From Thalassospira sp. MCCC 1A01148 (GTDB lineage Bacteria; Pseudomonadota; Alphaproteobacteria; Rhodospirillales; Thalassospiraceae): a stretch of DNA of 64,000 bases. Position 1 is the stretch's first letter; each line of letters starts with the position of its first letter. The notes under the pieces are model-generated. The model saw only the letters and a program-made list of their open reading frames with translations. It was not told where the DNA came from and ran no database searches. This document shows, piece after piece, positions 46,700 to 58,022 of this stretch. A program made the translations under genes and the position numbers. Location of the stretch: positions 178,438 to 242,437 of the forward strand of contig NZ_LPVZ01000021.1 in assembly GCF_001613795.1 (NCBI RefSeq), read 5' to 3'.

Positions 46700-47422
46700 A
46701 TGACCAAGCCCCACAAAGATATCTTTGGCAAACCTGTCGGCCACCCGGTTGAAAACTGGACCGGATGTGCTTTGCCACCGCGCAGTGACATGATCGGTGC
46801 CCACGTCATCGTAAGCCCGCTTGATGTCGCCCGCGATGCAAGACAACTTTTTGAGGCCAACGGCAAGGCGTCTGACGGATCACGCTTTACCTATCTTCCG
46901 ACCGGGGCGTTCGCGGACTTTGATGCCTACAAGGCATGGCTTGCAAGCATGACAGCCAATGATGACCCGATGCTGCATACCATCATCGACAAACCCACCA
47001 ACATGGCCGTCGGGGTTGCCGCCTTCATGCGGATGGATCAGAACAATGGCGTGGTGGAAATCGGCAATATCAACTATGCCCCGGCCCTGTCGAAAACCAT
47101 TGGCGGGACAGAGGCGATGTATCTGATGATGAAGCGCGCCTTTGATGAGCTGGGCTATCGCCGCTATGAATGGAAATGCGACGATCAGAACGCGCCGTCA
47201 CGTGCCGCCGCCGCGCGGTATGGCTTCACCTATGAAGGCACGTTTCGCAATCACATGGTCTATAAGGGGCGCAACCGCGACACCGCATGGTTTTCCATAA
47301 CCGACAAGGAATGGCCGGAAATCAAAGCCGCGTTCGAGGCGTGGCTGGCAGCTGAAAACTTTGATGCGGATGGCCTGCAACGCACATCACTTGGCACCTT
47401 GATGTCCACGCACAGATCATAA
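46700..47422 (+). CDS. GNAT family N-acetyltransferase (RimJ/RimL-like)
   Basis: 240 residues. RimJ-type features are VVEIGNINYAPALSKTIGGT, the long EAMYLMMKRAFDELGYRRYEWK helix and the NAPSRAAAARYGFTYEG block of acetyl-CoA binding. The substrate is unknown. A terminator follows. Confidence 0.88.
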   Translation: MTKPHKDIFGKPVGHPVENWTGCALPPRSDMIGAHVIVSPLDVARDARQLFEANGKASDGSRFTYLPTGAFADFDAYKAWLASMTANDDPMLHTIIDKPTNMAVGVAAFMRMDQNNGVVEIGNINYAPALSKTIGGTEAMYLMMKRAFDELGYRRYEWKCDDQNAPSRAAAARYGFTYEGTFRNHMVYKGRNRDTAWFSITDKEWPEIKAAFEAWLAAENFDADGLQRTSLGTLMSTHRS

Positions 47423-47467
47423 ATCCCCCGGCCGTACCCCGGTCCAATCCCGGCACCGCAAAACAAA

Positions 47468-47501
47468 AAACACCCCTTGTCCGTGACAGGGGGTGTTTTT
47501 G
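47468..47501 (+). terminator. intrinsic terminator
   Basis: AAAACACCCC-T-TGTC pairs with GACA-G-GGGGTGTTTT, then TT; ends the acetyltransferase unit. Confidence 0.82.
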
Positions 47502-47511
47502 CATCGTTGAT

Positions 47512-47905
47512 TTATCTGTTGATCATCAAACCGGGCAGGAAGGTCGCGATTTCCGGCCAGATCGTGATCAGGATCAAACCAAACAAAAGCAGGAAAAAGA
47601 ACGGCAATGACGCCTTGGTAACGGTCAGAATGTCCCGGCCACTCATGCTTTGTAAAACAAACAGGTTAAAGCCGACCGGTGGGGTGATTTGCGATATCTC
47701 GACCACCAGCACCAGATAGATGCCAAACCAGATCGGATCGAGACCGGCACTCTGGATCATCGGCAAGGCCACCGATGACGAGCCAGCAACGGCGACCATC
47801 ACCCCACAGAATATTGACGTGCAACAAACGCCCCGGCAACCAGCTTACCCATGGGGCCAGTCCCTTGAACATGTCCTCGGACAGGCGCGAACGAAACAGG
47901 ATTCC
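47512..47905 (-). pseudogene. remnant of TRAP transporter large permease (DctM)
   Basis: The C-terminal 95 residues (LDPIWFGIYLVLVVEISQIT, PPVGFNLFVLQ) are a good DctM end, but the frame breaks near 47800. Upstream, another frame holds the DctM segment RSRLSEDMFKGLAPWVSWLP through LLHVN. Most of the 420-plus residue permease is missing, ending abruptly near 47905 at a racemase fragment on the other strand. Confidence 0.78.
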
Positions 47906-47909
47906 CCCC

Positions 47910-48197
47910 ATCCGGGCCCTTGTCGAGAAATATGGCAAGACCAGACAACTGGCGAGTGTACGCGCACATGACCAGGGGGTTTTGGGCGCACATTCGGACG
48001 TCGATGGAACAATCGCGGCCTTCCGCGAGATGAGCGACAAAGCCGTCCATGAAGACGGTGCCGAGATCATCATTCTGGGTGGTGCTGTCACAGCGGGGAT
48101 GAAGCGCGAATTGCAACCGACATCGCCGGTTCCGATCCTTGATGGCCTGGACTGTGCCATTCGATATGCCGAGAAGCTTCATTCTTCCCGCGCCTGA
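47910..48197 (+). pseudogene. remnant of an Asp/Glu/hydantoin racemase
   Basis: About 95 residues resemble the C-terminal half of hydantoin-racemase-type proteins: RALVEKYGKTRQLASVRAHD, then AVHEDGAEIIILGGA with the second-half active-site region (Cys absent at the usual place), and VPILDGLDCAIRYAEKL. There is no matching N-terminal half. It abuts the DctM remnant, so one deletion appears to have removed the DNA between the two genes. Confidence 0.65.
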
Positions 48198-48272
48198 CCG
48201 GCCTTGGACAAAACATGGTAAATACATGCCCTTGGGGTTAGACTTCGCATAACCAAGTGCGGGAGAAAAGCC

Positions 48273-49208
48273 ATGTTAAACAACACCCTTACACGAATAA
48301 AAACGTGGATTGCAGGCCTTGTTCTGTCAGCTGTGGTTATTGTCGGCCAGACGGCACATGCCGATATAACCTTACCGCCACCAGCCGAACGTGACGTCAT
48401 CGAAGTCAATATTCATGGCTATGATCAGCTGGCCCACCTGTTTGATGATCTGAACTACACACTGGAACAATGGAACGCTGGCGAACGTGTTGTCCCCCGC
48501 CTTTTCCTGCAAACGATCCCGACAGTCTGGCGTGACGAACTTGCCGATCAATTGACGGTCGAAGCAAAGAAACGCACCTTCTTTCGCACACTCGGACCGT
48601 TAACCTTGCTTGCGAACGAGGAAATCGCCCTGCAACAACGCGCACTTCGCGAAGCCATCGACAATAATGACAGCGACATCATTGCCGAACTGGCCAAACA
48701 ATACCGTGTTGAAACCGCCCCCGACGATCCCGCCACAATTGCCGAGCTTGAAAAACGCATTGCACCGGTTCCCGCATCCCTTGCCATGGCCCAGATGGCG
48801 ATTGAAAGCGGCTGGGGAACGTCGCGTTTTGCCGCCCTGGGCAATGCGTTATTTGGTCAGTGGACATATGGCGACGAAGGCATCACACCAAAAGAACAGC
48901 GCAGCCATCTTGGTGATTACAAGATCGCGGCGTTCGACACGCCGTTCGGGTCTGTTCGGGCCTATATGAAAAACCTGAATACAGGTTCGGCCTATCAGGA
49001 ATTTCGAGACAAGCGCGCGAAAATGATCGCCAATGAAGAGCCGCTTTCGGGAACCGCTCTTGCAGAGACCCTGACCCGCTATTCCGAAAGGGGTGAAGAA
49101 TACATCAAGGACGTTAAGGCTGTTATTCGCCAGAACAACCTTGGCCACGCAGACGATGCCGTGCTTGACGACGGCCCCTACTACTATCTGATCCCGAAAG
49201 GTGACTAA
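48273..49208 (+). CDS. Bax-like glucosaminidase-domain protein
   Basis: 311 residues with a Sec signal peptide (residues 1-29). Residues about 150-300 form a GH73-type glucosaminidase domain with catalytic Glu in AQMAIESGWGTSRFA and the GNALFGQWTY segment. E. coli Bax is the model. It would cleave beta-1,4 bonds next to N-acetylglucosamine in peptidoglycan in the periplasm. Confidence 0.9.
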   Translation: MLNNTLTRIKTWIAGLVLSAVVIVGQTAHADITLPPPAERDVIEVNIHGYDQLAHLFDDLNYTLEQWNAGERVVPRLFLQTIPTVWRDELADQLTVEAKKRTFFRTLGPLTLLANEEIALQQRALREAIDNNDSDIIAELAKQYRVETAPDDPATIAELEKRIAPVPASLAMAQMAIESGWGTSRFAALGNALFGQWTYGDEGITPKEQRSHLGDYKIAAFDTPFGSVRAYMKNLNTGSAYQEFRDKRAKMIANEEPLSGTALAETLTRYSERGEEYIKDVKAVIRQNNLGHADDAVLDDGPYYYLIPKGD

Positions 49209-49315
49209 GCACGACTGCGCCTTCTGCTTCACCAGAAACCAACGAACTGGTGATTTTGATTAAGCCATACTTGCGCCTATAGTCGCCGTTCCAACGCATC
49301 AACCGGAAAAACCAT

Positions 49316-49954
49316 ATGTTTGACGCCCGCCTGCGCCCGCTGATCGATGTGCCCCTGAATGCAATTGCGCGCTCGCTTTCGGGCACGGGCATTACCCCCA
49401 ACATGATCACAGGGTTCGGGTTCTTGCTTGGCATTCTGGCGGCAGTCTGCCTTGCGCTTACCCTTGATTACGCTGCCCTTGCGCTGATCCTTGCATCGCG
49501 TTTCATGGACGGTCTGGATGGTGCGGTTGCCCGGCACGCGGCCCCGCGATCACGCCATCCCGGTGCCAAAAGTCAGGAAAGCGACCTGGGCGGGTATTAC
49601 GACATCGTATCGGATTTTCTGTTTTATTCCGGCATCATTCTGGCCTTTGCCATCGGTCGACCGGAACACGCGTTGATGGCTGCTTTCCTGATTTTCTGCT
49701 TCGTCGGGACCGGGTCGAGTTTTCTGGCGTATGCGATCATTGCCGCCAAACAGGGCCGGAACGACGACCAAAGCCAGGGCAAAAAAAGCTTCTATTTTCT
49801 GACCGGCATCACCGAAGGCAGCGAGACGATATTCGTTTTATGCCTGATATGTGTTTTTCCAGCCTGGTTTGACACAATTTCCGCCATTTTTGGCGCCCTT
49901 TGCCTGATGACGACCTTTGGGCGTGTCAGCGAGGCCAGACGTGACTTTGCATAA
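49316..49954 (+). CDS. CDP-alcohol phosphatidyltransferase family protein
   Basis: 212 residues and about six helices. The signature D-G-x2-A-R...G-x3-D-x3-D is present as MDGLDGAVAR and GGYYDIVSD, but about 18 residues lie between R and G rather than the usual eight. The insert (APRSRHPGAKSQESD) sits in a cytosolic loop of the active site. It would transfer a phosphatidyl or similar group between CDP-activated lipid and an alcohol. Confidence 0.85.
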   Translation: MFDARLRPLIDVPLNAIARSLSGTGITPNMITGFGFLLGILAAVCLALTLDYAALALILASRFMDGLDGAVARHAAPRSRHPGAKSQESDLGGYYDIVSDFLFYSGIILAFAIGRPEHALMAAFLIFCFVGTGSSFLAYAIIAAKQGRNDDQSQGKKSFYFLTGITEGSETIFVLCLICVFPAWFDTISAIFGALCLMTTFGRVSEARRDFA

Positions 49955-50126
49955 AATCAGGACTGATAAATTTTAGTGCAATGGCAACAGCTTGAAACGC
50001 ATTCCTGAAACAGCCATATCGAGCTTATCAAGTACCCCTGCCCGCCCGGACAGGAAACGTTAAAGCAAACCGTTGCCCGAAAAAGCCAAACGTCCCGACC
50101 GTTTGGGAAAAACAGCAAGGAATAGA

Positions 50127-51230
50127 ATGCGATCATTGAAGTTTCTATGCGCTGCCCTTGTCGGGTCTTTTTTGCTGGTTGCCTGTGATCAGTCAGGCCC
50201 GATCAAAATCGGCTTCATTGCCGGCCTGTCCGGCCCCGGTGCAGATGCAGGTACTGACGCACTTGATGCGCTGAAACTCGCAGCCCAGCAAGTTAATGGC
50301 GAAGACGGCATTAACGGCCGCATGGTCGAAATCATCCCCCGTGACGATCAAAAAACGCCAGAAATTGCCCAAAGTCACGTTCGTGAATTCAAACGCCTGG
50401 GCGTTGATGCGGTTGTTGGCCCGATCATCAGTTCTATCGGAATGGCAATGCTGCCGGTGATCAATGAACTGGGTGTGGTCACAGTTTCACCCACCATTTC
50501 TGCCGCCGACTTTGCCGGTTTTCGCGACAACCTGTTTCGCATGAACTCCACGACCCGCGAAAATGCGCGCGCTTATGCCCGACGCTATATCGCGTTGGGC
50601 CATGAACGGGTCGCTCTTGCGCTTGACGGACAAAATCAGGCATTCGCCGATAGCTGGTATCGTGAGTTCCTTCTGGAACTTGATGCCCTTGACGGGCGCG
50701 TGGTTTCAAAGGTCTGGATCAATGTCGACGATGCCACACACGCCAGCGCAGCCGCCGAATTGCTGAGAAATAATCCTGATACCATTGTCCTGATCACCAA
50801 TAGCGCAGATGGCGCCCGCATGGCACAGGAAATACGCAAGCTGGCACCCGACATTCCGTTGGCGGCGGCTGAATGGGCGGGCTCGCAGGCCCTGATTGAA
50901 TTGGGGGGCGAGGCGGTCGAAGGATTGCAACTGGTGCAGGCCTATGATCGCTATGACACCAATCCGCGCTTTCAGAAATTCATCAAAGACTTCAGTGATA
51001 TGTTTGGCCGCCAGCCCGGCTATACGGCTGTCCTGACATATGACGCTGCCACGGTTCTGTTTGCCGCACTGCGCACCAAGCACCCAGAACAGTCACTTGC
51101 AGACGCCCTGACTAACCTGCCGCCGCAACAGGGGTTGCATCAGGAACTGGTGTTTGATGCCTTTGGTGATGGCAATCGCAACATCTATTTCGTGGCCATT
51201 CAGGACGGAAAGTTCATCCGGGTCGACTAA
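50127..51230 (+). CDS. lipoprotein ABC-transporter substrate-binding protein (Leu/Ile/Val type)
   Basis: 367 residues from the ATG behind AAGGA; the frame is open upstream. A lipoprotein signal peptide ends in LLVAC (Cys near 19), so the protein is anchored in the outer leaflet. The type I periplasmic-binding fold (IKIGFIAGLSGPGADAGTDA, VVGPIISSIG, VTVSPTISAADF) is that of branched-chain amino-acid receptors and PBP activators. No permease genes adjoin, so it may act as an orphan receptor. Confidence 0.88.
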   Translation: MRSLKFLCAALVGSFLLVACDQSGPIKIGFIAGLSGPGADAGTDALDALKLAAQQVNGEDGINGRMVEIIPRDDQKTPEIAQSHVREFKRLGVDAVVGPIISSIGMAMLPVINELGVVTVSPTISAADFAGFRDNLFRMNSTTRENARAYARRYIALGHERVALALDGQNQAFADSWYREFLLELDALDGRVVSKVWINVDDATHASAAAELLRNNPDTIVLITNSADGARMAQEIRKLAPDIPLAAAEWAGSQALIELGGEAVEGLQLVQAYDRYDTNPRFQKFIKDFSDMFGRQPGYTAVLTYDAATVLFAALRTKHPEQSLADALTNLPPQQGLHQELVFDAFGDGNRNIYFVAIQDGKFIRVD

Positions 51231-51257
51231 AAAAGCCCTGCTTTTGCAGGGCTTTTC
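51231..51257 (+). terminator. intrinsic terminator
   Basis: AAAAGCCCTGC, TTTT loop and GCAGGGCTTTT form a perfect stem directly after the lipoprotein gene. Confidence 0.88.
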
Positions 51258-51290
51258 GTATCGGCTTGGTCAGGGTCCTTGCGACCAGTC

Positions 51291-51638
51291 CTAGTGATCA
51301 CTTTCCTCAAGGAAATGGTCGCCAAGGCCGGTATCATATTCCATGCCTTCCTTGGTCAGAACGATACTGCCCGGATAACCTTCCTTGACCAGTCCCTTGC
51401 GGGTCAGTGCGACCCAAACAGCCGGGTTATCAAAACCGCTGGCGTCGCGCGCAGCCACAGTGAATTTGCCAACATGAACATGATCGCCATGGGCGTGGGG
51501 CACACGCAGAAGCGTTGCTTCGCCGGTGGCCTCATCGATCTTCCCGGAATTGGGGTCTTTGGCAATGACCTGTGCGAGCACAAGAGTGCGCAGCTGCAGC
51601 TTGTTGAGTTTCAGCGGATTTTTGCGAACGAATGCCAT
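51291..51638 (-). CDS. small hypothetical protein with His cluster
   Basis: 115 residues, start MAFVRKNPLKLNKLQLRTLV. A central HAHGDHVHVG cluster could bind a metal. The C-terminal part (VWVALTRKGLVKEGYPGSIV) looks like a small winged-helix or beta domain. No family was recognised. Single gene. Confidence 0.65.
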   Translation of the reverse strand: MAFVRKNPLKLNKLQLRTLVLAQVIAKDPNSGKIDEATGEATLLRVPHAHGDHVHVGKFTVAARDASGFDNPAVWVALTRKGLVKEGYPGSIVLTKEGMEYDTGLGDHFLEESDH

Positions 51639-51674
51639 GATGAATGATACCCCGGTTTAGATGCGTTATTTGCT

Positions 51675-51861
51675 AGAGCCTGTTGCGATTAGCTTGTACC
51701 GCTTTTTTCCAAGGGCAGTCCTCTGTGCAGCAAGGAAAGGGGCGCAGAGCGTAGCGGTGCTACGGTCAAGACCCTTGACGCTGCAGGGCTAAGGAATGTC
51801 CCGGCCCGACGGGTTCGCCAAACGCGAACAAAAGTTATGCAAGCTAATCGAAACAGGCTCT
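51675..51861. repeat. 187-bp element with 22-bp terminal inverted repeats
   Basis: The ends AGAGCCTGTTGCGATTAGCT (51675 onward) and its inverted copy (to 51861) match at 21 of 22 positions. There is no intact frame inside. Size, terminal repeats and a GC-rich middle suggest a MITE or a large structured repeat. Confidence 0.6.
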
Positions 51862-51923
51862 GGGACATATCTGTTACTTGGCGCGATGATGCAAGTGCTG
51901 ATTTGGGCACCATCAAAAACGGC

Positions 51924-52196
51924 CTAACCGCCCGCCAGCATCCGGCGCAACTTGCGATCCCGCTTAAGATGCCATTCGCGGCTCATCGCCTGCCCGAATG
52001 TGCGGAACCGTTCGACATAAACCAGTTCCCACTGCCGACCACGGGTGGTCTTGGCCCCCTTGCCGCTATTATGGGTGGCAAGACGGGCCTCAACATCGGT
52101 TGACCAGCCGACATAGGTCCGGGGCAAAGCGGCCTTGCCCTGCCCCGGCCTGAAATCACATTCGCGCAGCACATAAACAAAGGTGAATGACGCCAT
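51924..52196 (-). CDS. small GIY-YIG nuclease-domain protein (UPF0213-like)
   Basis: 90 residues, one GIY-YIG domain: FVYVLREC, RTYVGWSTDVEARLATH and the WELVYVERF strand, ending in a basic helix (SREWHLKRDRKLRRML). Stand-alone GIY-YIG proteins of this type are common with no proven role. Both flanks are palindromic elements. Confidence 0.88.
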   Translation of the reverse strand: MASFTFVYVLRECDFRPGQGKAALPRTYVGWSTDVEARLATHNSGKGAKTTRGRQWELVYVERFRTFGQAMSREWHLKRDRKLRRMLAGG

Positions 52197-52237
52197 CTAT
52201 GAACTCGCGCTATCGCCGTTGTTGCATCACGTACCTG

Positions 52238-52357
52238 AATTCGTTTCATGCTGTGGCGAAAACGGCTGACTTCGAGAACCGGCGCGCAGCGTACTTAAGG
52301 TACGTGAGCACCGGAAGCGCAGAAGCCAGCCGTTTGCAGACCAGCATGGGACGAATT
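52238..52357. repeat. 120-bp nested palindromic element
   Basis: The outer arms AATTCGTTTCATGCTG and CAGCATGGGACGAATT (two mismatches) enclose the pair AAACGGCTGACTTC with GAAGCCAGCCGTTT and an inner GCGTAC-TTAAG-GTACG hairpin. Its right end meets the stop of the SDR gene. On transcription it would fold into one long stem. Confidence 0.6.
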
Positions 52358-53135
52358 AAAGCGTCGAGTTGAAGGCACCACCATCAAGCAGGATGTTCTG
52401 CCCGACCATGAATTTCGCATGTTCGCTGCACATGAAGGCACAGGTCGCCCCGAAATCAAGCGGATCACCAAAACGTCCCGTGGGAAGACCCGCCTGGGTT
52501 TTGGTGCGCGCTTCTTCCAGCGAAATGCCTTCTGCCTTTGACTTGTTGGTCATCAGCGCGTTGATACGGTCCGTATCGTGCTGGCCCGGCAAAAGGTTGT
52601 TCATGATCACACCATCCTTGGCCACCTGGCGCGAGGTCCCGGCGACAAAGCCGGTCAGACCGGCACGGGCACCATTCGAAAGACCCAGATGCGGGATTGG
52701 TGATTTCACCGAACCCGACGTGATATTCACAATCCGGCCCCACTGGCGCGAAATCATGCCCGGCAGAACCGCGGTCGCCAGCAGGATCGGGGTGAGCATG
52801 TTCGACTGAACGGCGGCTTCCCATTCCTTCTGGCCCCAGTCGGACCACACACCCGGGGGTGGGCCACCGGCATTGTTGACAAGAATATCCGGCGCATCGA
52901 CAGCCGCCAGAACCTTGTTACGGCCTTCTTCGGTTGTGATGTCGCAGGCGACCGTTGTGACATTCACGCCATAGGTATCACGGATATATTCCGCAGTTTC
53001 GTTCAGCGGCCCTTCGGAACGCGCATTGAGCACAAGATCAACACCGGCTTCGGCCAGTTTGATCGCGCAGCCACGACCAAGCCCCTTGGATGAGGCACAA
53101 ACGATGGCCTTCCGGCCCTTGATTCCAAGATCCAA
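52356..53135 (-). CDS. SDR-family oxidoreductase lacking the canonical catalytic Tyr
   Basis: 259 residues with the nucleotide-binding motif CASSKGLGRGCAIKLAEAG and NNAGGPPPG. The catalytic Ser is present (NITSGSVKSP), but where Y-x3-K is expected the sequence reads LSNGARAGL, so Tyr and Lys are missing. This marks an atypical SDR subfamily. It precedes (5' side) the dgoA and dgoK genes on the same strand with a 122-base gap, so a sugar-acid role is possible. Confidence 0.85.
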   Translation of the reverse strand: MDLGIKGRKAIVCASSKGLGRGCAIKLAEAGVDLVLNARSEGPLNETAEYIRDTYGVNVTTVACDITTEEGRNKVLAAVDAPDILVNNAGGPPPGVWSDWGQKEWEAAVQSNMLTPILLATAVLPGMISRQWGRIVNITSGSVKSPIPHLGLSNGARAGLTGFVAGTSRQVAKDGVIMNNLLPGQHDTDRINALMTNKSKAEGISLEEARTKTQAGLPTGRFGDPLDFGATCAFMCSEHAKFMVGQNILLDGGAFNSTL

Positions 53136-53257
53136 TGGATCCTCCCATGTTCAGGAATTCAGACAATGGCAGGAATTTAGCCCGCAAGCCCCCAAGGGTC
53201 AAACGCACTTCCATAATTTGGAATCATTTCAAAACCGAATGTTCCGGAACGGGCCCT

Positions 53258-53914
53258 TCAGCCAAACACAGCATCATGCGCGCTGACATAGGCAATCGCC
53301 GCCTTTGACACATCGCCCGCCGTCATGCCGGGCTTATAGATGCCCGAACCAAGGCCAAAGCCATCGCAGCCCGCCTTGGCATAGACGCTAAAATCATCCG
53401 GGCCGACACCGCCAACGGCATAAACCGGCACATCTTTTGGCAAGACAGCGCGCATTGCCTTGATGCCCTCAGCGCCGATGATGCTGGCCGGGAAAATCTT
53501 AAGCCCGTCTGCCCCGGCCTTGATCGCGGCAAAGCATTCGGTGGGCGTCAAAACACCGGGCCAGGAGCCCATACCAAGTTCCTTGGTTTTGGCGATCACC
53601 TCGATATCGCAGTTGGGCGATACGACAAATTCACCATTCGCCGCCTTTACATTGGCAACATCATCAATCGTCAAAACCGTGCCCGCCCCGATCATCGCGG
53701 CCTCCCCGACCGCCTCTTTCATCGCAGAAATGCTTTTAAGCGGTTCGGGGGAATTTAGCGGCACCTCGATCATCGTGATCCCGGCTTCGACCAGCGCGCG
53801 CGCCATATCGGTGGCCTCATGGGGCTGCACACCGCGCAGGATCGCAATCAGGCGACGGTGATTTTTGCCAGTTGTGGCATCGGTAATCTGTTCTGCGACA
53901 TAGGAGGGTGCCAT
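53258..53914 (-). CDS. dgoA: 2-dehydro-3-deoxy-6-phosphogalactonate aldolase
   Basis: 218 residues of the KDPG/KDPGal aldolase class I fold. Glu in TMIEVPLNSPEP and the Schiff-base Lys in GADGLKIFPAS are in place. It splits KDPGal to pyruvate and glyceraldehyde-3-phosphate. It follows dgoK by three bases, giving the last two steps of the De Ley-Doudoroff galactose route; other enzymes of the pathway are not in the window. Confidence 0.92.
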   Translation of the reverse strand: MAPSYVAEQITDATTGKNHRRLIAILRGVQPHEATDMARALVEAGITMIEVPLNSPEPLKSISAMKEAVGEAAMIGAGTVLTIDDVANVKAANGEFVVSPNCDIEVIAKTKELGMGSWPGVLTPTECFAAIKAGADGLKIFPASIIGAEGIKAMRAVLPKDVPVYAVGGVGPDDFSVYAKAGCDGFGLGSGIYKPGMTAGDVSKAAIAYVSAHDAVFG

Positions 53915-53917
53915 GGA

Positions 53918-54907
53918 TCAATTTTCCTTTGAGGCCGATGAGGCCGTTGAGGCCGAAATAAGTGTGCCATACGCCTGACGCAGACCGGCAAGCGTAATTG
54001 CCGCCCCGTCCTGCAGATCGGCCTTGTGATGATGCACGGCCAAGGCCGCCTGATACAGCGACGCCAGCTTGCCCGCCCCGATCAGGGCTATATTCTCGCC
54101 CGGCTGCAGCAGGCCAAGAACATCCGCGACCTCCGTACCAATCACGGTTCCCGACAAAACCGATGCCCCCGGCGGCACCGAACCACCGGCGGGCGCGACA
54201 AGTGCCCCGGCCCGCACGCCAAACAAGCTATGCAAGAATGCCGTCGGCTGTGTGGCTGCGCGCCTTACCGCATCGGCAAAGGCACCATCGTCCCAGCCGT
54301 CATTCACCGAATGCTGCAATATGGAGTTTTGTGATAACAGCGCAAAGACTTCACCACTCATATAGGTGCGAAACGCGGTGATCCTGCCGTCTGAAACCCG
54401 GGCCCATTTCGAATGGGTTCCGGGCAGACAGACCCACCCGGAAAATTCAGGATGTCCGGCCATAAAGCCGACCAGCTGGGTTTCCTCGCCGCGCATAACA
54501 TCGGCATCGCCGCGCTGACACAGACCCGGCAGGATAAAAACAGAAATGCGAGGATCACTCACCTTTGGTGCAACCGCCCCCTGTGCCAGATCCGAAGGCC
54601 GTGCCGGCACATCGCAATAAGGCGCTTCCAGCCAGCCTTGCTTGGCCCCGGCCATGCCACAAATCACCACAGGCAGCTTTGCCGCATCCGCCGCCAGCCA
54701 ATCCTCGATCAAACCGACCAAAACGGTTTCAAATGAAAGTTTCGGATCGCTGGCAATCGCATTCATGCCAAGCGGGCTTTCAACGGTACCAAGGATGTTA
54801 CCGCTATCATCCAGCCCCCAAACCCGAAGATTGGACGTCCCCCAATCAACCGCGATCCATGAAAGATCCCCCATGGTCGTGCTTAAATTCTGTGAAGAAG
54901 CGTTCAA
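53918..54907 (-). CDS. dgoK: 2-dehydro-3-deoxygalactonokinase
   Basis: Up to 329 residues. The ASKHA-type start WIAVDWGTSNLRVWGLD is at about residue 16; a start at an ATG at 54874 would give MGDLSWIAVDW and also fits, while the TTG at 54907 has AGGG upstream. Later blocks GMAGAKQGW and GTHSKWARV agree with DgoK. It phosphorylates 2-dehydro-3-deoxygalactonate, the substrate for the neighbouring aldolase. Confidence 0.9.
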   Translation of the reverse strand: MNASSQNLSTTMGDLSWIAVDWGTSNLRVWGLDDSGNILGTVESPLGMNAIASDPKLSFETVLVGLIEDWLAADAAKLPVVICGMAGAKQGWLEAPYCDVPARPSDLAQGAVAPKVSDPRISVFILPGLCQRGDADVMRGEETQLVGFMAGHPEFSGWVCLPGTHSKWARVSDGRITAFRTYMSGEVFALLSQNSILQHSVNDGWDDGAFADAVRRAATQPTAFLHSLFGVRAGALVAPAGGSVPPGASVLSGTVIGTEVADVLGLLQPGENIALIGAGKLASLYQAALAVHHHKADLQDGAAITLAGLRQAYGTLISASTASSASKEN

Positions 54908-57571
<2,664 letters not shown>

Positions 57572-58022
57572 ACTCCTGTGCTTGCTCCTCATGTGCGTAT
57601 GGTAGTAGTGGGGAGCAAGCTGTATGTGGATTTGCTTCAAACCAGAACCAAGAGTAAACCAAGGCAATGATTTTGCCGCTAATGCATTGAAAACGTGAAG
57701 TATAAATCTCTTGCTATTTACGGAACGAAGGATTAACTTCGCAATTGTTGGTGGAATATAGCAGATTGCTCCCGCAAAAGTATGACTTCTCTAGGAGATA
57801 GTTGTACGCAGGAATTCCAAGATATAGGGAACAGTTTGTAGAATTCTCTGGGCATCATTTGTACCAACTGTCTGCTTAGAATGTCCACTGAGTAAGACGC
57901 GGCATGGAGTGAGACCCATGCTAGCTAGCTCCTCATCAGCTTAAATAGCTGATGCGACAGAAATTTATGCATCGCCCACAAACATGTGGGCGATGCCTCA
58001 TTTCTTTGCAGAGGACGCAGCC
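57572..58022. other. AT-rich intergenic region before the island genes
   Basis: 451 bases with no clear gene. It contains the small palindrome GCTAGCTAGC and AT-rich repeats, and marks the change from GC-rich katG to AT-rich DNA. Probably the promoter and left edge of an acquired island. Confidence 0.5.

Noticed and set aside
51689..51916. 75-residue minus-strand frame within the 187-bp element
   Set aside because: It crosses the terminal repeat and resembles no protein; the palindromic structure explains the region better.
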